A stretch of 64,000 bases of DNA from Gymnodinialimonas sp. 57CJ19 (lineage in GTDB: Bacteria; Pseudomonadota; Alphaproteobacteria; Rhodobacterales; Rhodobacteraceae): NCBI RefSeq assembly GCF_038396845.1, contig NZ_CP151587.1, forward strand, positions 1,276,001-1,340,000. The letters are read 5' to 3'. The notes under the pieces are model-generated. The model made no database searches and had not been told where the DNA came from. It saw only the letters and a list, made by a program, of their open reading frames with translations. Numbering within the stretch: position 1 is the first letter of the stretch; each line of letters starts with the position of its first letter. The position numbers and the translations under genes were made by a program. Positions 53,967 to 62,347 of this stretch are shown piece by piece.

Positions 53967-54728
53967 ATGAAAAACCCAACAAACCACTTCAAGGCGGCTC
54001 TGAAAGAGGGGCGGCATCAGCTTGGCATTTGGAACACCATCGGCGGCAACACGGTGCCGGAAATGCTGGCGGCAGCCGGGTTCGACTGGATGTTGATTGA
54101 TTGCGAACATTCCGCGGTGGAAACGGTCGAGGTGCAGACGGCCTTGCAGGCGGCGGCAGGGTTCCCCTCGGTCTCAGCCGTGGTGCGTCCAGCGGCAAAC
54201 GACACGATGCTGATCAAGCGCGTTCTGGATATGGGGGCGCAGACCTTGCTGATCCCCTATGTCGAAACCGCCGAGGAGGCGGCGGCGGCGGTGGCATCCA
54301 TGCGCTATGGGCCACGCGGTATTCGCGGGATGGCCGGCGTGACCCGCGCCACACGCTACGGGCAGGTGGAAAATTATTTCACCGAGGTCGAAGAAAACCT
54401 CTGCCTGATCGTGCAGATCGAAACCGTGAAGGGGATGGAGAACCTGGAGGCCATTGCCCAGACCGACGGCGTCGACGCGGTCTTTATTGGCCCCGCGGAC
54501 CTGAGCGCGACCATGGGCTTGCCAGGGCAAACAACGCACCCCGATGTGGTGACCGCGATCCTTGACGCCTTCGACCGCTTGGCGGCCCTGGGCGTGCCCT
54601 CGGGCATCCTGACGTTGGACGCGAAAGAGTCCAAGCGCTTCATGGATCACGGCTCGGGCTTTACGGCCGTGGGCGTCGATCTGGCGTTGCTGGCCAATTC
54701 CGTTGCCGCGTTGCGCAGCAGCTTCTAG
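53967..54728 (+). CDS. HpcH/HpaI family aldolase
   Basis: The 253-residue TIM-barrel aldolase has MLIDCEHSAVE, the Arg region VVRPAANDTMLIKRVLDMGA, the metal ligands in QIETVKGMENL and VFIGPADLSATMG. Family members split 2-keto-3-deoxy sugar acids or hydroxy-oxo acids into pyruvate and an aldehyde. It is the last gene of the TRAP cluster and probably cleaves the product of the imported compound. Confidence 0.9.
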   Translation: MKNPTNHFKAALKEGRHQLGIWNTIGGNTVPEMLAAAGFDWMLIDCEHSAVETVEVQTALQAAAGFPSVSAVVRPAANDTMLIKRVLDMGAQTLLIPYVETAEEAAAAVASMRYGPRGIRGMAGVTRATRYGQVENYFTEVEENLCLIVQIETVKGMENLEAIAQTDGVDAVFIGPADLSATMGLPGQTTHPDVVTAILDAFDRLAALGVPSGILTLDAKESKRFMDHGSGFTAVGVDLALLANSVAALRSSF

Positions 54729-54764
54729 CTGCCCCGAAGCAGGTCCGGGCCGGGAGGGCTGATC

Positions 54765-55076
54765 TTAGATTTCGATCAGCACCCGGCCAGCCTCGACCTT
54801 CACCGGATAGGTGACAAGGTTCACGCAAACAGGCGCCCGAAGGGCTTCCCCGGTGCGGTAATCAAACCGCCCGTTGTGCTTCGGGCATTCGATGGTGTGG
54901 TCGATCACCAACCCATCTTCGAGGTGGACCTGTTCGTGGGTGCAAAGCCCATCGGTGCAGAAATATTCATCCGAAGGGCTGCGGTAGATCGCGAAGGTCC
55001 GACCCTCGTGATCGAAACGGATCAGGTCTTCTTCGTCAATATCGTCGGCCGCACAGGCGTCGATCCAGTTGGGCAT
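54765..55076 (-). CDS. Rieske ferredoxin, MocE-like
   Basis: The 103-residue protein has the two Rieske motifs CTHEQVHL and CPKHNGRFD and the length of a non-heme iron oxygenase ferredoxin (MocE/NirD type). It would carry electrons to an oxygenase such as a demethylase. The start at 55076 removes an implausible 47-residue extension. It converges on the HpcH/HpaI aldolase with a 36-base gap; its oxygenase is not adjacent. Confidence 0.88.
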   Translation of the reverse strand: MPNWIDACAADDIDEEDLIRFDHEGRTFAIYRSPSDEYFCTDGLCTHEQVHLEDGLVIDHTIECPKHNGRFDYRTGEALRAPVCVNLVTYPVKVEAGRVLIEI

Positions 55077-55319
55077 AGGTGGGCTCCGATGGGGTTGGGC
55101 GGCGATGGCACCTGCCTGGGAACACGGATCACAATGCCGGGGCTGATATGCGATCAGTGGGCGGCATTGGATTGATTTTATGGAAGAAGGTTGAACGGTG
55201 CGGGCAGCAATGGTCAAGCCGAATCCCGCTAGTTTGCGTGATGGACCCTTGGGTCGGCCGCGATGGCCGGGACCGAGCCGGATCGGGCAGGGCGCCTATT
55301 CGGGCGCCTGAGATCGTGG

Positions 55320-55460
55320 CGATGTCAGCCAGCAGCAGTCGCGCGACCAAACCGCCGCCAGCGGTCTTCCACCCGGATAAACGCGGCCCGCTTGCACGGC
55401 GCTGGGGCCCTGCCATAGCGGATCAGTCCGGGGCTCGGCCGCGACGGGCGCACCTTCGCT
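55320..55460 (-). pseudogene. Frame-disrupted remnant of an iron-siderophore binding protein
   Basis: On the minus strand one frame reads TDPLWQGPSAVQAGRVY (from about 55427), and the next frame continues VEDRWRRFGRATAAG until a stop near 55324, with LLLADIATI in the third frame. In intact FecB/FepB-like binding proteins these blocks follow each other in one frame near the C-terminus. The match is from memory of the family, not a search. No upstream part is evident, so this appears to be a short decayed fragment. Confidence 0.42.
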
Positions 55461-55489
55461 CTTGATGTTGAGCGTTTTAGTAGAGTAAT

Positions 55490-55512
55490 AACCCGACTGA
55501 AACAGTCGGGTT
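55490..55512. terminator. Perfect hairpin, possible terminator
   Basis: AACCCGACTG and CAGTCGGGTT form a perfect 10-bp stem with an AAA loop. There is no strong T run on either side. It lies 167 bases before the siderophore-interacting protein gene. Confidence 0.5.
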
Positions 55513-55678
55513 TGTAAGTGCCCCCATGCGCAGCGCGAACATCACCTTGATCGCGCTTGGCCTTTGCGAGGTTGATGAAGCAATCGCACCCAGCCCACCC
55601 GCCGGTTGCCCCCTTGGCCGAGGTGTCCAGCACCGAAACATTGGGGCCGGTGGCCCTGCCGCTTGAAAGGACGCTATA

Positions 55679-56518
55679 ATGCCCAACGATATGACACCGC
55701 CCAAACCCTCCGCCGTCAAACGCGCTACTTGTATGTTGGAAGTCCTTGCCGCTCGGCGCGTGACGCCCAACATGATCCGCGTCACCCTGACAGGGCCTGA
55801 GATGGCCGCGATCCCGGCCAGTACGGCGGGTGGTCATTGCAAGATCATGCTGCCCGCCGAGGGCCAAGACGCCGCTGCCCTTGCGCGCCAGATGGCAGAG
55901 GGGCCAAAACCCACGACGCGCACCTATACCATCCGCCATGCACGGCCCGAGGTGTGTGAGATCGACATTGATTTCGTGGCCCACGGCGACAATGGCCCGG
56001 CGTCTGCCTGGGCCGCGCGGGCGAAACCGGGCGATTTCATAGGCTTTGCGGGACCGGGTGCCCCCAAGCTGACGGATCACGAAGCCGATTACTACCTGAT
56101 TGCGGCCGACATGTCGGCCCTTCCCGTCGCCGCCGCAGGGCTGGAGCAGCTACCCCGAGACGCCCAAGGCATCGCGATTTTTGAGGTGCTCAGCGAAGCG
56201 GACCGTCAGCCGATTGATGCCCCCGCAGGGATCGAGCAGCATTGGCTGATCCACGATAACGCAGAGGTGGAATCGACGCTGGCCACGGACATGATCGAAG
56301 GGCTGGACCTGCCTGAGGGGCGGATCAAGACCCTTGTGGCGGGCGAAACCGGCGTGATCCGGCGCTTGCGGATGCACCTGCGCGGCGACCGAGCGCTGCC
56401 CCGTGGCGATGTCTATGCCTCGGGCTATTGGCGGATTGGCTTGGCGGAAGACGCGCACCGGAAGGTGAAGAACATCGAGGCCGCCGATGATGAGGCCAAG
56501 TTGGCAGCGGCAAGCTAA
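55679..56518 (+). CDS. Siderophore-interacting protein (ferric-siderophore reductase)
   Basis: This 279-residue FAD-binding protein of the ViuB/YqjH type reduces iron in imported siderophores. It has MIRVTLTGPEMAAI, the FAD motif RTYTIRHARP, the segment WAARAKPGDFIGFAGPG and a C-terminal NAD(P)H-binding half ending in YWRIGLAEDAHR. It converges on the siderophore ABC ATPase gene with a 9-base gap and clearly belongs to the iron uptake locus. Confidence 0.9.
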   Translation: MPNDMTPPKPSAVKRATCMLEVLAARRVTPNMIRVTLTGPEMAAIPASTAGGHCKIMLPAEGQDAAALARQMAEGPKPTTRTYTIRHARPEVCEIDIDFVAHGDNGPASAWAARAKPGDFIGFAGPGAPKLTDHEADYYLIAADMSALPVAAAGLEQLPRDAQGIAIFEVLSEADRQPIDAPAGIEQHWLIHDNAEVESTLATDMIEGLDLPEGRIKTLVAGETGVIRRLRMHLRGDRALPRGDVYASGYWRIGLAEDAHRKVKNIEAADDEAKLAAAS

Positions 56519-56527
56519 GCTACGCGT

Positions 56528-57289
56528 TTAGGTCAACACGGCGACGCGCCCGTCATCCAACGGGCGCACGCTGATCGGCGTATTATAAAGAACGCTGAGG
56601 GGGGCATCGGCCAAAACCTCCTGCGCGGGTCCTTGCGCAAACAATGCCCCGTCCTTCAGGGCCACCACATGATCGGCCCATTGGGCGGCGATTTGCAGAT
56701 CATGGAGCACAATGACCGCAGAACGGGTATCGGGACCGGGCCGCGAAAGTTGGTGCAGGCGGGACATGATGCCCTTGCTGACGCGCGGATCAAGGGCGCT
56801 AAGGGGTTCATCCAACAACAGATACGGCGTGCCCTGTGCCCATGCCATGGCAATATAGGCCCGTTGGCGTTGCCCGCCTGACAAAGCGTCCAGTTGGGCG
56901 GTCTCGATCGCTGTCAGCTCAAACTGGGCAATCGCCGCGTCCACCAGCGCGTGATCTTGCGCCGTGGGCCGCCCGCGATGGTGGGGCCACCGTCCGAAAG
57001 CCACCAGATCACGCACGGAAAGCCGGGGGATTTGCGGTTGCGACTGGGTCAGGATCGCCAGTCGCTTGGCGCGTTCAGACGCGGGCAGAGCGTGAATATC
57101 AGCCCCGCCAAGGCACACGTGGCCGCTGTCCGGCTGCAAAAGCGCCGCAACAGTGTGCAGCAACGTCGATTTACCGGCCCCGTTCGGGCCGATGATGGCC
57201 GTGATGCCGGTATCGGGCAGGGTGGTGGTGATGTCCTTGAGCACAGGCTTGCCGGTGAGGCTCAGGGATAGGGTCTGCACGTCGATCAT
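56528..57289 (-). CDS. Siderophore ABC transporter ATPase
   Basis: The 253-residue FecE/FepC-type ATPase has Walker A (IGPNGAGKSTLLHTVAAL), the signature LSGGQRQRAYIAMAWAQ and Walker B LLLDEPLSALDP. It overlaps the permease gene upstream by four bases and is the last gene of the importer operon. The substrate is a ferric siderophore or possibly heme. Confidence 0.92.
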   Translation of the reverse strand: MIDVQTLSLSLTGKPVLKDITTTLPDTGITAIIGPNGAGKSTLLHTVAALLQPDSGHVCLGGADIHALPASERAKRLAILTQSQPQIPRLSVRDLVAFGRWPHHRGRPTAQDHALVDAAIAQFELTAIETAQLDALSGGQRQRAYIAMAWAQGTPYLLLDEPLSALDPRVSKGIMSRLHQLSRPGPDTRSAVIVLHDLQIAAQWADHVVALKDGALFAQGPAQEVLADAPLSVLYNTPISVRPLDDGRVAVLT

Positions 57290-58230
57290 GTCGTGCGCCT
57301 CCTCAGGATCAAGATCAGGAACAACAGGCCGCCGAGGAACTCGATCAGCACAGCGAGGGTGGAGGTCATGGAAAGCACCCTCTCGAAGATGAATTGCCCC
57401 GCCACCAGAATGATCGCACCGATCAGGCCGGAGGCCGGGATCAGAAGCGCATGGCGCTGGGTCCCGATGATGGCATGGGCAAGGCTGGCGGCCAGAAGGC
57501 CCAGAAATGTGATCGGCCCCACAAGCGCCGTGGACACCACCACAAGGGCTGCCACCAGCGCCAGCACGGCCAAGACAAAGCGGTCATATGCCAAGCCAAG
57601 GGACCGTGCCGTATCGCGCCCCAAGGCGGCCACATCCAGCCGAGAGGCAAGGGCCATGGCGCAGGCGATCGCCGCCCCAAGAAGTAGGGCCGCGACCAGA
57701 AGTTGGTCGCCCTCGACCGACCCGAAGGAGGCAAAGCTGGCCTGCTGCACGATGGCAAATTCGGACGGATCAAGGATGCGTTGCATGAACCCCGCAAGGC
57801 CCCGCAAAAGGATGCCGAAGATCACGCCCGTCAGCACGATCCGCACCAGATCAGAGGCACCTTTGCGCAGGATGATCCCGAACAGCGCGACGGCGGCGAG
57901 GACCAGCACAATAGCCTCGGTCAGGAAGGTGGCAAAGGGGGGCAGGGTGACATAGCCGACGCCCCCGAGCGCGAAGACCAGGGCGGTTTGCAGGAACACG
58001 AAGAGGGCGTCGAAACCGACGATCCCCGGCGTCAGCAGCCGGGTCTGCGCCACGGTCTGAAACAGAGTGGTTGCCACGCCCGTGGCCGCGCCCACAAGGA
58101 TCAGGGCCGTCAGTTTCTCAGCCCGGAGCGTCAGGATGAAACTGACCGGTGCGCGCAGGTTCCAGCATAGGAAAAGCACGCTCATCACCGTCAGTAGCAG
58201 GGCAAGGAGGAGGAGCCGGGACCTGACCAT
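57286..58230 (-). CDS. Siderophore ABC transporter permease 2 (FecD-like)
   Basis: The 314-residue FecCD-family permease has about nine membrane segments with LLTPGIVGFDALFVFLQTAL, ALGRDTARSLGLAYDRF and VGPITFLGLLAASLAHAI. It overlaps the upstream permease stop by one base and the ATPase start by four. Confidence 0.92.
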   Translation of the reverse strand: MVRSRLLLLALLLTVMSVLFLCWNLRAPVSFILTLRAEKLTALILVGAATGVATTLFQTVAQTRLLTPGIVGFDALFVFLQTALVFALGGVGYVTLPPFATFLTEAIVLVLAAVALFGIILRKGASDLVRIVLTGVIFGILLRGLAGFMQRILDPSEFAIVQQASFASFGSVEGDQLLVAALLLGAAIACAMALASRLDVAALGRDTARSLGLAYDRFVLAVLALVAALVVVSTALVGPITFLGLLAASLAHAIIGTQRHALLIPASGLIGAIILVAGQFIFERVLSMTSTLAVLIEFLGGLLFLILILRRRTT

Positions 58231-59255
58231 TACGCGGCCCCTTTGCGATTGCTGTCCATTTGCGGCTTGCGCCGATCTCTACCCAACAGGGGCTTGCGCC
58301 GATTTCCATCCAACTGCGGCTTCCGCCGCGGGGGCGCATAGAGCAGCCAAAGGAACACCGCCGCGCCGAAAACGGCGAAGATCGTGGCGGCTGGGATCTC
58401 GTATGGGTAGCGCACGACGCGGCCCAGAATATCCGAGGCCAGCACAAGCGCCGCCCCCGTCAGCGCCACCACCCAAAGGTTCGCGCGGATGTTGTCGCCG
58501 CGCCAGCGCGAGATCAGGTTGGGCACGATCAGACCCACAAAAGGCATGGAGCCTACCGTCACCACAACCACGGCCACCGTGATCGCCACGATCACCAACC
58601 CCAACATCTGCGTCTGAAAATAGTTCAATCCTAGCGAGCGGGCGTAATCCTCGCCCAAGCCCAGAATCGTGATCCGATCGGCAATCAGGAACAGCACGCC
58701 GGACAGGGCGGCGATGATCCACAACAGCTCATACCGGCCCTGCATGACGCCCGAGAAATCGCCCAACATGGCGATGCCGACGAATTGCAAAAGATCGGCG
58801 TTCCAAGCGAACCACAGACCGACTGCGCCAAGGATACCGCCGTAAATGATGCCCACCAAGGGCAGCAACATCGGGTCGTGGCGGGGCACGAAACGCGACA
58901 GGGCAAGGAAGCCGAAGGTGCCCGCCAAGGCGCTGGCGGCGGCGATGGTCATCTTGCCGAAAATGACGATGCCCGGCGCGATCAAGGTCACGGCCAGCAG
59001 GCCAAGGGTTGCGGCTTCGGGCGTGCCGGTCAGGCCCGGCTCTACCAACCGGTTCTGCACGCTTTGCTGCATGATGACACCGGCCAACGCCAACCCCGCC
59101 CCGGTCAACAAGGCGGCGGCGGTACGGGGAAAACGACTGACCGCGATCAGCCAAGCCGCGTCAAAACCGCCAGACCAAAGGCTGGCAGCGCCGATGGAGA
59201 GGCTCGCCACCACAAGGGCCGCAAGGGCCAGAATGATGCCGAACCTGAGCGTCAT
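58230..59255 (-). CDS. Siderophore ABC transporter permease 1 (FecC-like)
   Basis: The 341-residue FecCD-family permease has the family pattern TAAALLTGAGLALAGVIMQQ, LVEPGLTGTPEAATLG and SMPFVGLIVPNLISRWRGDN. Its C-terminal tail consists of three copies of a nine-residue unit (RRKPQLDGN, RRKPLLGRD, RRKPQMDSN), an unusual basic cytoplasmic extension encoded by a 27-bp tandem repeat at 58248-58328. It starts directly before the binding protein stop. Confidence 0.92.
   Translation of the reverse strand: MTLRFGIILALAALVVASLSIGAASLWSGGFDAAWLIAVSRFPRTAAALLTGAGLALAGVIMQQSVQNRLVEPGLTGTPEAATLGLLAVTLIAPGIVIFGKMTIAAASALAGTFGFLALSRFVPRHDPMLLPLVGIIYGGILGAVGLWFAWNADLLQFVGIAMLGDFSGVMQGRYELLWIIAALSGVLFLIADRITILGLGEDYARSLGLNYFQTQMLGLVIVAITVAVVVVTVGSMPFVGLIVPNLISRWRGDNIRANLWVVALTGAALVLASDILGRVVRYPYEIPAATIFAVFGAAVFLWLLYAPPRRKPQLDGNRRKPLLGRDRRKPQMDSNRKGAA
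58248..58328. repeat. 27-bp tandem repeat, three copies
   Basis: Three consecutive 27-base units fall at 58248-58274, 58275-58301 and 58302-58328. They are in frame in the permease tail and encode RRKP-type nine-residue units. Confidence 0.75.
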
Positions 59256-60152
59256 TTAGTCAGCAAAGCCTGCGATGATTTCGTCCATCGTCAGCATCAT
59301 CGACTGCACACCGCCACCAGCCAGATAGAGAGGCGCAGAGCTGAGGTAGATGATCTGGCCTTCCTGGGCGGCCGTGGTGCTTGCGACCAGCGGGTTATCG
59401 AGGGTGGCGGCGGCGGCCTCTCCATCCTGGCCGATGGCGGCGGCACGGTCGATCACGAGGATCCAATCGGGGTTCACTTCGGCGATGAACTCGAAGGACA
59501 CGGCCTCGCCGTGGGTTTCCGCCGTCAGGTCGGGGTAGGCTTCGGGCAGGTTCAGGGCCGAATGCAGCCAGCCAAACCGACTGTCGTCGCCGTAGGCCGA
59601 CACGTTGCCACCGTTGGTCAGCAAGATCAGCGCTTCACCCTGGCCCTCAGCGGCGGCGACGGCATCGGCCAAGCGTGCGTCCAGTGCGGCGGAAAGTTCT
59701 GCGGCCATCGCCTCTTGCTTAAAAATCGTGCCGTAGGCGGCAATGCGGTCTTGGGCTTGGGCGATCATGTCTTCGCCCCAAATGGTCATGTCGATGGTTG
59801 GCGCGATCTCGGACAGCGGCTCTACCTGGGTGGAGGAACGGCCACCGGCGATAATCAGATCAGGGCCGAGGACGGCCAGCGCCTCAAAATCCGGCTCAAA
59901 CAGGCTGCCCGCAGGCTGAGCGGTTTCAAACACGTCGGATAGGTAGGACAGTGGTGGCATTGCGGGCACGGCGTCTACTGTGACGCCAAGGGCGCTGATC
60001 GTGTCGATGGCGGCGGCATCCAGAACGGCGATGGTTTCGGGGCCGGACGCGACGGTCACGTCGCCGATGGCGGTCGGGATCGTCAGGTCTTCGGCCTGGG
60101 CTGCGGTGGCCAGAAGAAGGCAAGCAAGAGTGGTGGGGATACGGGTAGCCAT
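59256..60152 (-). CDS. Siderophore ABC transporter substrate-binding protein
   Basis: The 298-residue periplasmic protein has a signal peptide (residues 1-20, ending AAQA) and the type III binding fold: LDAAAIDTISALGV, FEPDFEALAVLGPDLIIAGG, and NPDWILVIDRAAAIGQ. Its late segment QEGQIIYLSSAPLYLAGGG is the intact counterpart of the remnant at 55320. It heads the operon binding protein, two permeases, ATPase. Confidence 0.9.
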   Translation of the reverse strand: MATRIPTTLACLLLATAAQAEDLTIPTAIGDVTVASGPETIAVLDAAAIDTISALGVTVDAVPAMPPLSYLSDVFETAQPAGSLFEPDFEALAVLGPDLIIAGGRSSTQVEPLSEIAPTIDMTIWGEDMIAQAQDRIAAYGTIFKQEAMAAELSAALDARLADAVAAAEGQGEALILLTNGGNVSAYGDDSRFGWLHSALNLPEAYPDLTAETHGEAVSFEFIAEVNPDWILVIDRAAAIGQDGEAAAATLDNPLVASTTAAQEGQIIYLSSAPLYLAGGGVQSMMLTMDEIIAGFAD

Positions 60153-60252
60153 GTCAGGTCCTCTCAAGGGCTGAGTTCAGGTTGAGGGGGTGGCGGCGGC
60201 TACCGTTGTGCGAAGGGGTAGACGATGGCGGCAGGGCAGTGCAACCTAATGT

Positions 60253-60267
60253 TGAGTATTATAGTCA
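60253..60267. promoter_or_regulatory. Candidate RirA iron-responsive operator
   Basis: TGAGTATTATAGTCA fits the TGA-N9-TCA consensus of the iron-responsive operator bound by RirA in alphaproteobacteria. It lies in the 130-base divergent region between the siderophore binding protein and the DUF2218 gene, so it could control both directions. Confidence 0.5.
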
Positions 60268-60282
60268 GATAAGGGGTGAGCC

Positions 60283-60579
60283 ATGGCGACGCAGATCGGC
60301 ACGTTCCCAACAGCGCACGCAAGCCGCTACTTGCAGCAACTGTGCAAACACTTCGGCCACAAGGTTGAAGTGTCCTATGATGAGAGGACAGGCCGCGCCG
60401 CGCTGCCGCCGGGGCCGGCTCGGATGTGGGCAGACGACGACATGCTGCAGCTCGAGGTTACGGCAGGGACGGAGGAAGGGTTAGGAACCGCCCGCTATGT
60501 CATTGATAGTCATCTGGAAACCTTCGCCTACCGCGAGAAGTTCAAGGCCATGGATTGGGCGGTGGCAGAGGGGCTTTAG
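60283..60579 (+). CDS. DUF2218 domain protein
   Basis: The 98-residue soluble protein has the DUF2218 pattern: HASRYLQQLCKHFGHKVEV, then an acidic middle and VIDSHLETFAYREKFKAMDW. Such proteins are often encoded next to siderophore or heme uptake genes, as here, but their role is unknown. It may share an iron-responsive promoter with the divergent importer operon. Its stop overlaps the tonB stop on the opposite strand. Confidence 0.82.
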   Translation: MATQIGTFPTAHASRYLQQLCKHFGHKVEVSYDERTGRAALPPGPARMWADDDMLQLEVTAGTEEGLGTARYVIDSHLETFAYREKFKAMDWAVAEGL

Positions 60580-61592
60580 CGCCCCCCGAAGTTGATCGAG
60601 AAGCTGGTTTGCGCCCCCGCCGGTGGGGGCGGAAAGGGGACTGCGCGTTGCACGATGGACAGGCCCGCCTGATCCAATTCCGCGTTGCCCGAGGACCGCG
60701 CCACAGAGAGGCCCGCCAGGCCGCCATTGCCGCTGATGCGGAAGGAAATCACCACATCGGCCCCATTGTGGCGGACCCGAGGGCGCCCGGCGCGAGAGAT
60801 TCGGCGTAGCACCTGGCCCGGATAATTGGCCACGGCTGCCCCGTTGCCCGCCTGCGGTGCCGGTTGCGCGGCGGGGGCCGTGGCGGTTGCGGTGGCGCTT
60901 TCGGTTCCGGTCGTACTGCCGCGCGTGGCGTTTGCGGCGGCGTTGCCTGTGGCGGCAGGCGGCTGCGGGCGGCCCGTGGCGACTTGGGGCTGAGGCTCGG
61001 GCCGGGGCGGCGGGGCCAAGCCTTCGGGCCGGGTGCGGGGCCGGGGGCTGCTGAGCGGTGTCAGCGCCGCTTCATCCTCGGCCACCACTACGTCCTCTGC
61101 CGGGGCGGATTGCGTGGGTTGCGCGGGTGCTGAGCGGGCGGCGGCGGCCCTTACTTGCGGGGTGACAGGCTGGATCGCCACCGCCACTGTTGCAGCAGGC
61201 TGCGCCGATACAGGCACCTGCGCGGTGTATTCCGGTGCCTCATTGGCCTGCGGCGTCGCAGGCGCTGTGGCTTCAACCGACGTCGGCTCAATCGGCGTCG
61301 GCTCGGCCCTCAGCGTGTCTGGTGCCTCGGCCAATTCTGTATCTGGTGTTTCGTCTGCCTGAGCCGGGCTGGCGCGGTCTGCGACCTCGACCGGGTCCGC
61401 GACCTCGGGCCGGTCACTGCCGGACATCCCCGCGACCATATCGGCAAACGAGGCACCAAGGCGGGCCGGGGCCGGGTCACCGCCGCCCTCAAGCTCGACC
61501 GTGTCAGGCGTGACATAGCCCGCAATTGCCAGATGGGTGCCGCCCGACAGGGCAACGGCGGCGATCAGGCCGATGTACTTTGCGCCCTTCAT
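60576..61592 (-). CDS. tonB: Energy transducer TonB
   Basis: TonB couples the ExbB/ExbD motor to outer membrane receptors. The 338-residue protein has an N-terminal membrane anchor with the SxxxH motif (Ser16, His20 in ALSGGTH), a long Pro/Ala-rich periplasmic spacer (about 30-260) and a C-terminal TonB domain (YPGQVLRRISRAGRPRVRHN, then DQAGLSIVQRAVPFPPPPAG). It is the last gene of the exb operon. The start at 61592 places the anchor correctly. Confidence 0.88.
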   Translation of the reverse strand: MKGAKYIGLIAAVALSGGTHLAIAGYVTPDTVELEGGGDPAPARLGASFADMVAGMSGSDRPEVADPVEVADRASPAQADETPDTELAEAPDTLRAEPTPIEPTSVEATAPATPQANEAPEYTAQVPVSAQPAATVAVAIQPVTPQVRAAAARSAPAQPTQSAPAEDVVVAEDEAALTPLSSPRPRTRPEGLAPPPRPEPQPQVATGRPQPPAATGNAAANATRGSTTGTESATATATAPAAQPAPQAGNGAAVANYPGQVLRRISRAGRPRVRHNGADVVISFRISGNGGLAGLSVARSSGNAELDQAGLSIVQRAVPFPPPPAGAQTSFSINFGGR

Positions 61593-61608
61593 TCCATACC
61601 TCTTTCGG

Positions 61609-61962
61609 TCACGATCCAGACTTTCTGCGCCCCGCATCGCGCAATTGTCGCGAGATGGTGACCAGTTCAGCGGCAGGAAGCGCGCGGTCCGGCACAAGGC
61701 GGGGTGTGGGGGTGTTGGCAATGATCTCGGCCAATGTCACGGGTTGGCCGCGCAGCTCTAACGTGCCGTCGGGCAGGATCACGGTGGCATCAGGCGGGGC
61801 GCGGCCTTCCAGCGTGGCGGTATCCACCAGCGCCACGCGCGGGTCCAATGGCAACGCAAAGGAGCCTGCGATCAGGAAGAAGATCAGCATCAGGAAGACC
61901 ACGTTGATCAGGGCGATCGTGGGTTCCTTGACTCGGCGGGACGGGGCGCGGCGCAGGGACAT
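61609..61962 (-). CDS. exbD: Biopolymer transport protein ExbD, copy 2
   Basis: The 117-residue protein has one membrane helix (IALINVVFLMLIFFLIAGSF) and a periplasmic domain with PPDATVILPDGTLEL. The position of the conserved proton-carrying Asp in the helix (E. coli Asp25) is Asn20 here (AAC at 61903-61905). It lies 16 bases before tonB and four bases after the other exbD. Confidence 0.85.
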   Translation of the reverse strand: MSLRRAPSRRVKEPTIALINVVFLMLIFFLIAGSFALPLDPRVALVDTATLEGRAPPDATVILPDGTLELRGQPVTLAEIIANTPTPRLVPDRALPAAELVTISRQLRDAGRRKSGS

Positions 61963-61966
61963 GGGG

Positions 61967-62347
61967 CTAGTCCAGCACGGTGAGGGAAAGGGCGGGGAAC
62001 GGGGCGAGCGTGACCAACAGGTCAACTAGACGTTGAGAGGTCACGTCGTCAGTGGCGCTGACCAGCATCACGGTCGCTTCAGGGTGTTGCGCGGTGATCT
62101 CGGCTGGAAGGGCGGACATGGTAAGTACGGTGCCGTTGAGCGACAGGCTCTCGGCCCCGAACTGCAAGAACAGGGGGGACGTCTCGGCAGGGGCCGCCGC
62201 GCCGCCACCCGCCGCCGAGAGCTGTATCTCGGAAAAGCGGGTGAAGGTCGACGTCAGCATAAAGAACAGCAAAAGCAGGGAGATGACAGCAATCAGGGAT
62301 GTCATCGACAAGGCACGGCGGCGATATGTGGCGGACCTAACCGGCAA
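61967..62347 (-). CDS. exbD: Biopolymer transport protein ExbD, copy 1, lacking the key Asp
   Basis: The protein has one membrane helix (MTSLIAVISLLLLFFMLTST) and a periplasmic ExbD domain. The residue at the essential Asp position is Ala20 (codon GCT at 62288-62290, one base from the Asp codon GAT). The gene overlaps the exbB end. The start is uncertain: I chose TTG at 62347 to keep the basic residues before the helix; the first ATG is at 62305 and gives 112 residues. Confidence 0.8.
   Translation of the reverse strand: MPVRSATYRRRALSMTSLIAVISLLLLFFMLTSTFTRFSEIQLSAAGGGAAAPAETSPLFLQFGAESLSLNGTVLTMSALPAEITAQHPEATVMLVSATDDVTSQRLVDLLVTLAPFPALSLTVLD

Larger units (their letters stand above)
55077..55678. 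other. 602-base region with hairpins and a gene remnant
   Basis: The region contains no intact gene. It has an inverted repeat at 55291-55308 (GGCGCC arms), a minus-strand remnant of an iron-siderophore binding protein (annotated separately) and a perfect hairpin at 55490-55512. Its right end is the upstream region of the siderophore-interacting protein. Confidence 0.6.

Noticed and set aside
54765..55076. MocE-like ferredoxin as the electron donor of the hut-linked Rieske oxygenase
   Set aside because: The two genes are about 20 kb apart with no shared regulation visible; pairing them would be speculation.
55325..56080. 251-codon minus-strand frame opposite the siderophore-interacting protein
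   Set aside because: Most of it overlaps a well-supported gene on the other strand. Only its last part was used as evidence for a remnant.
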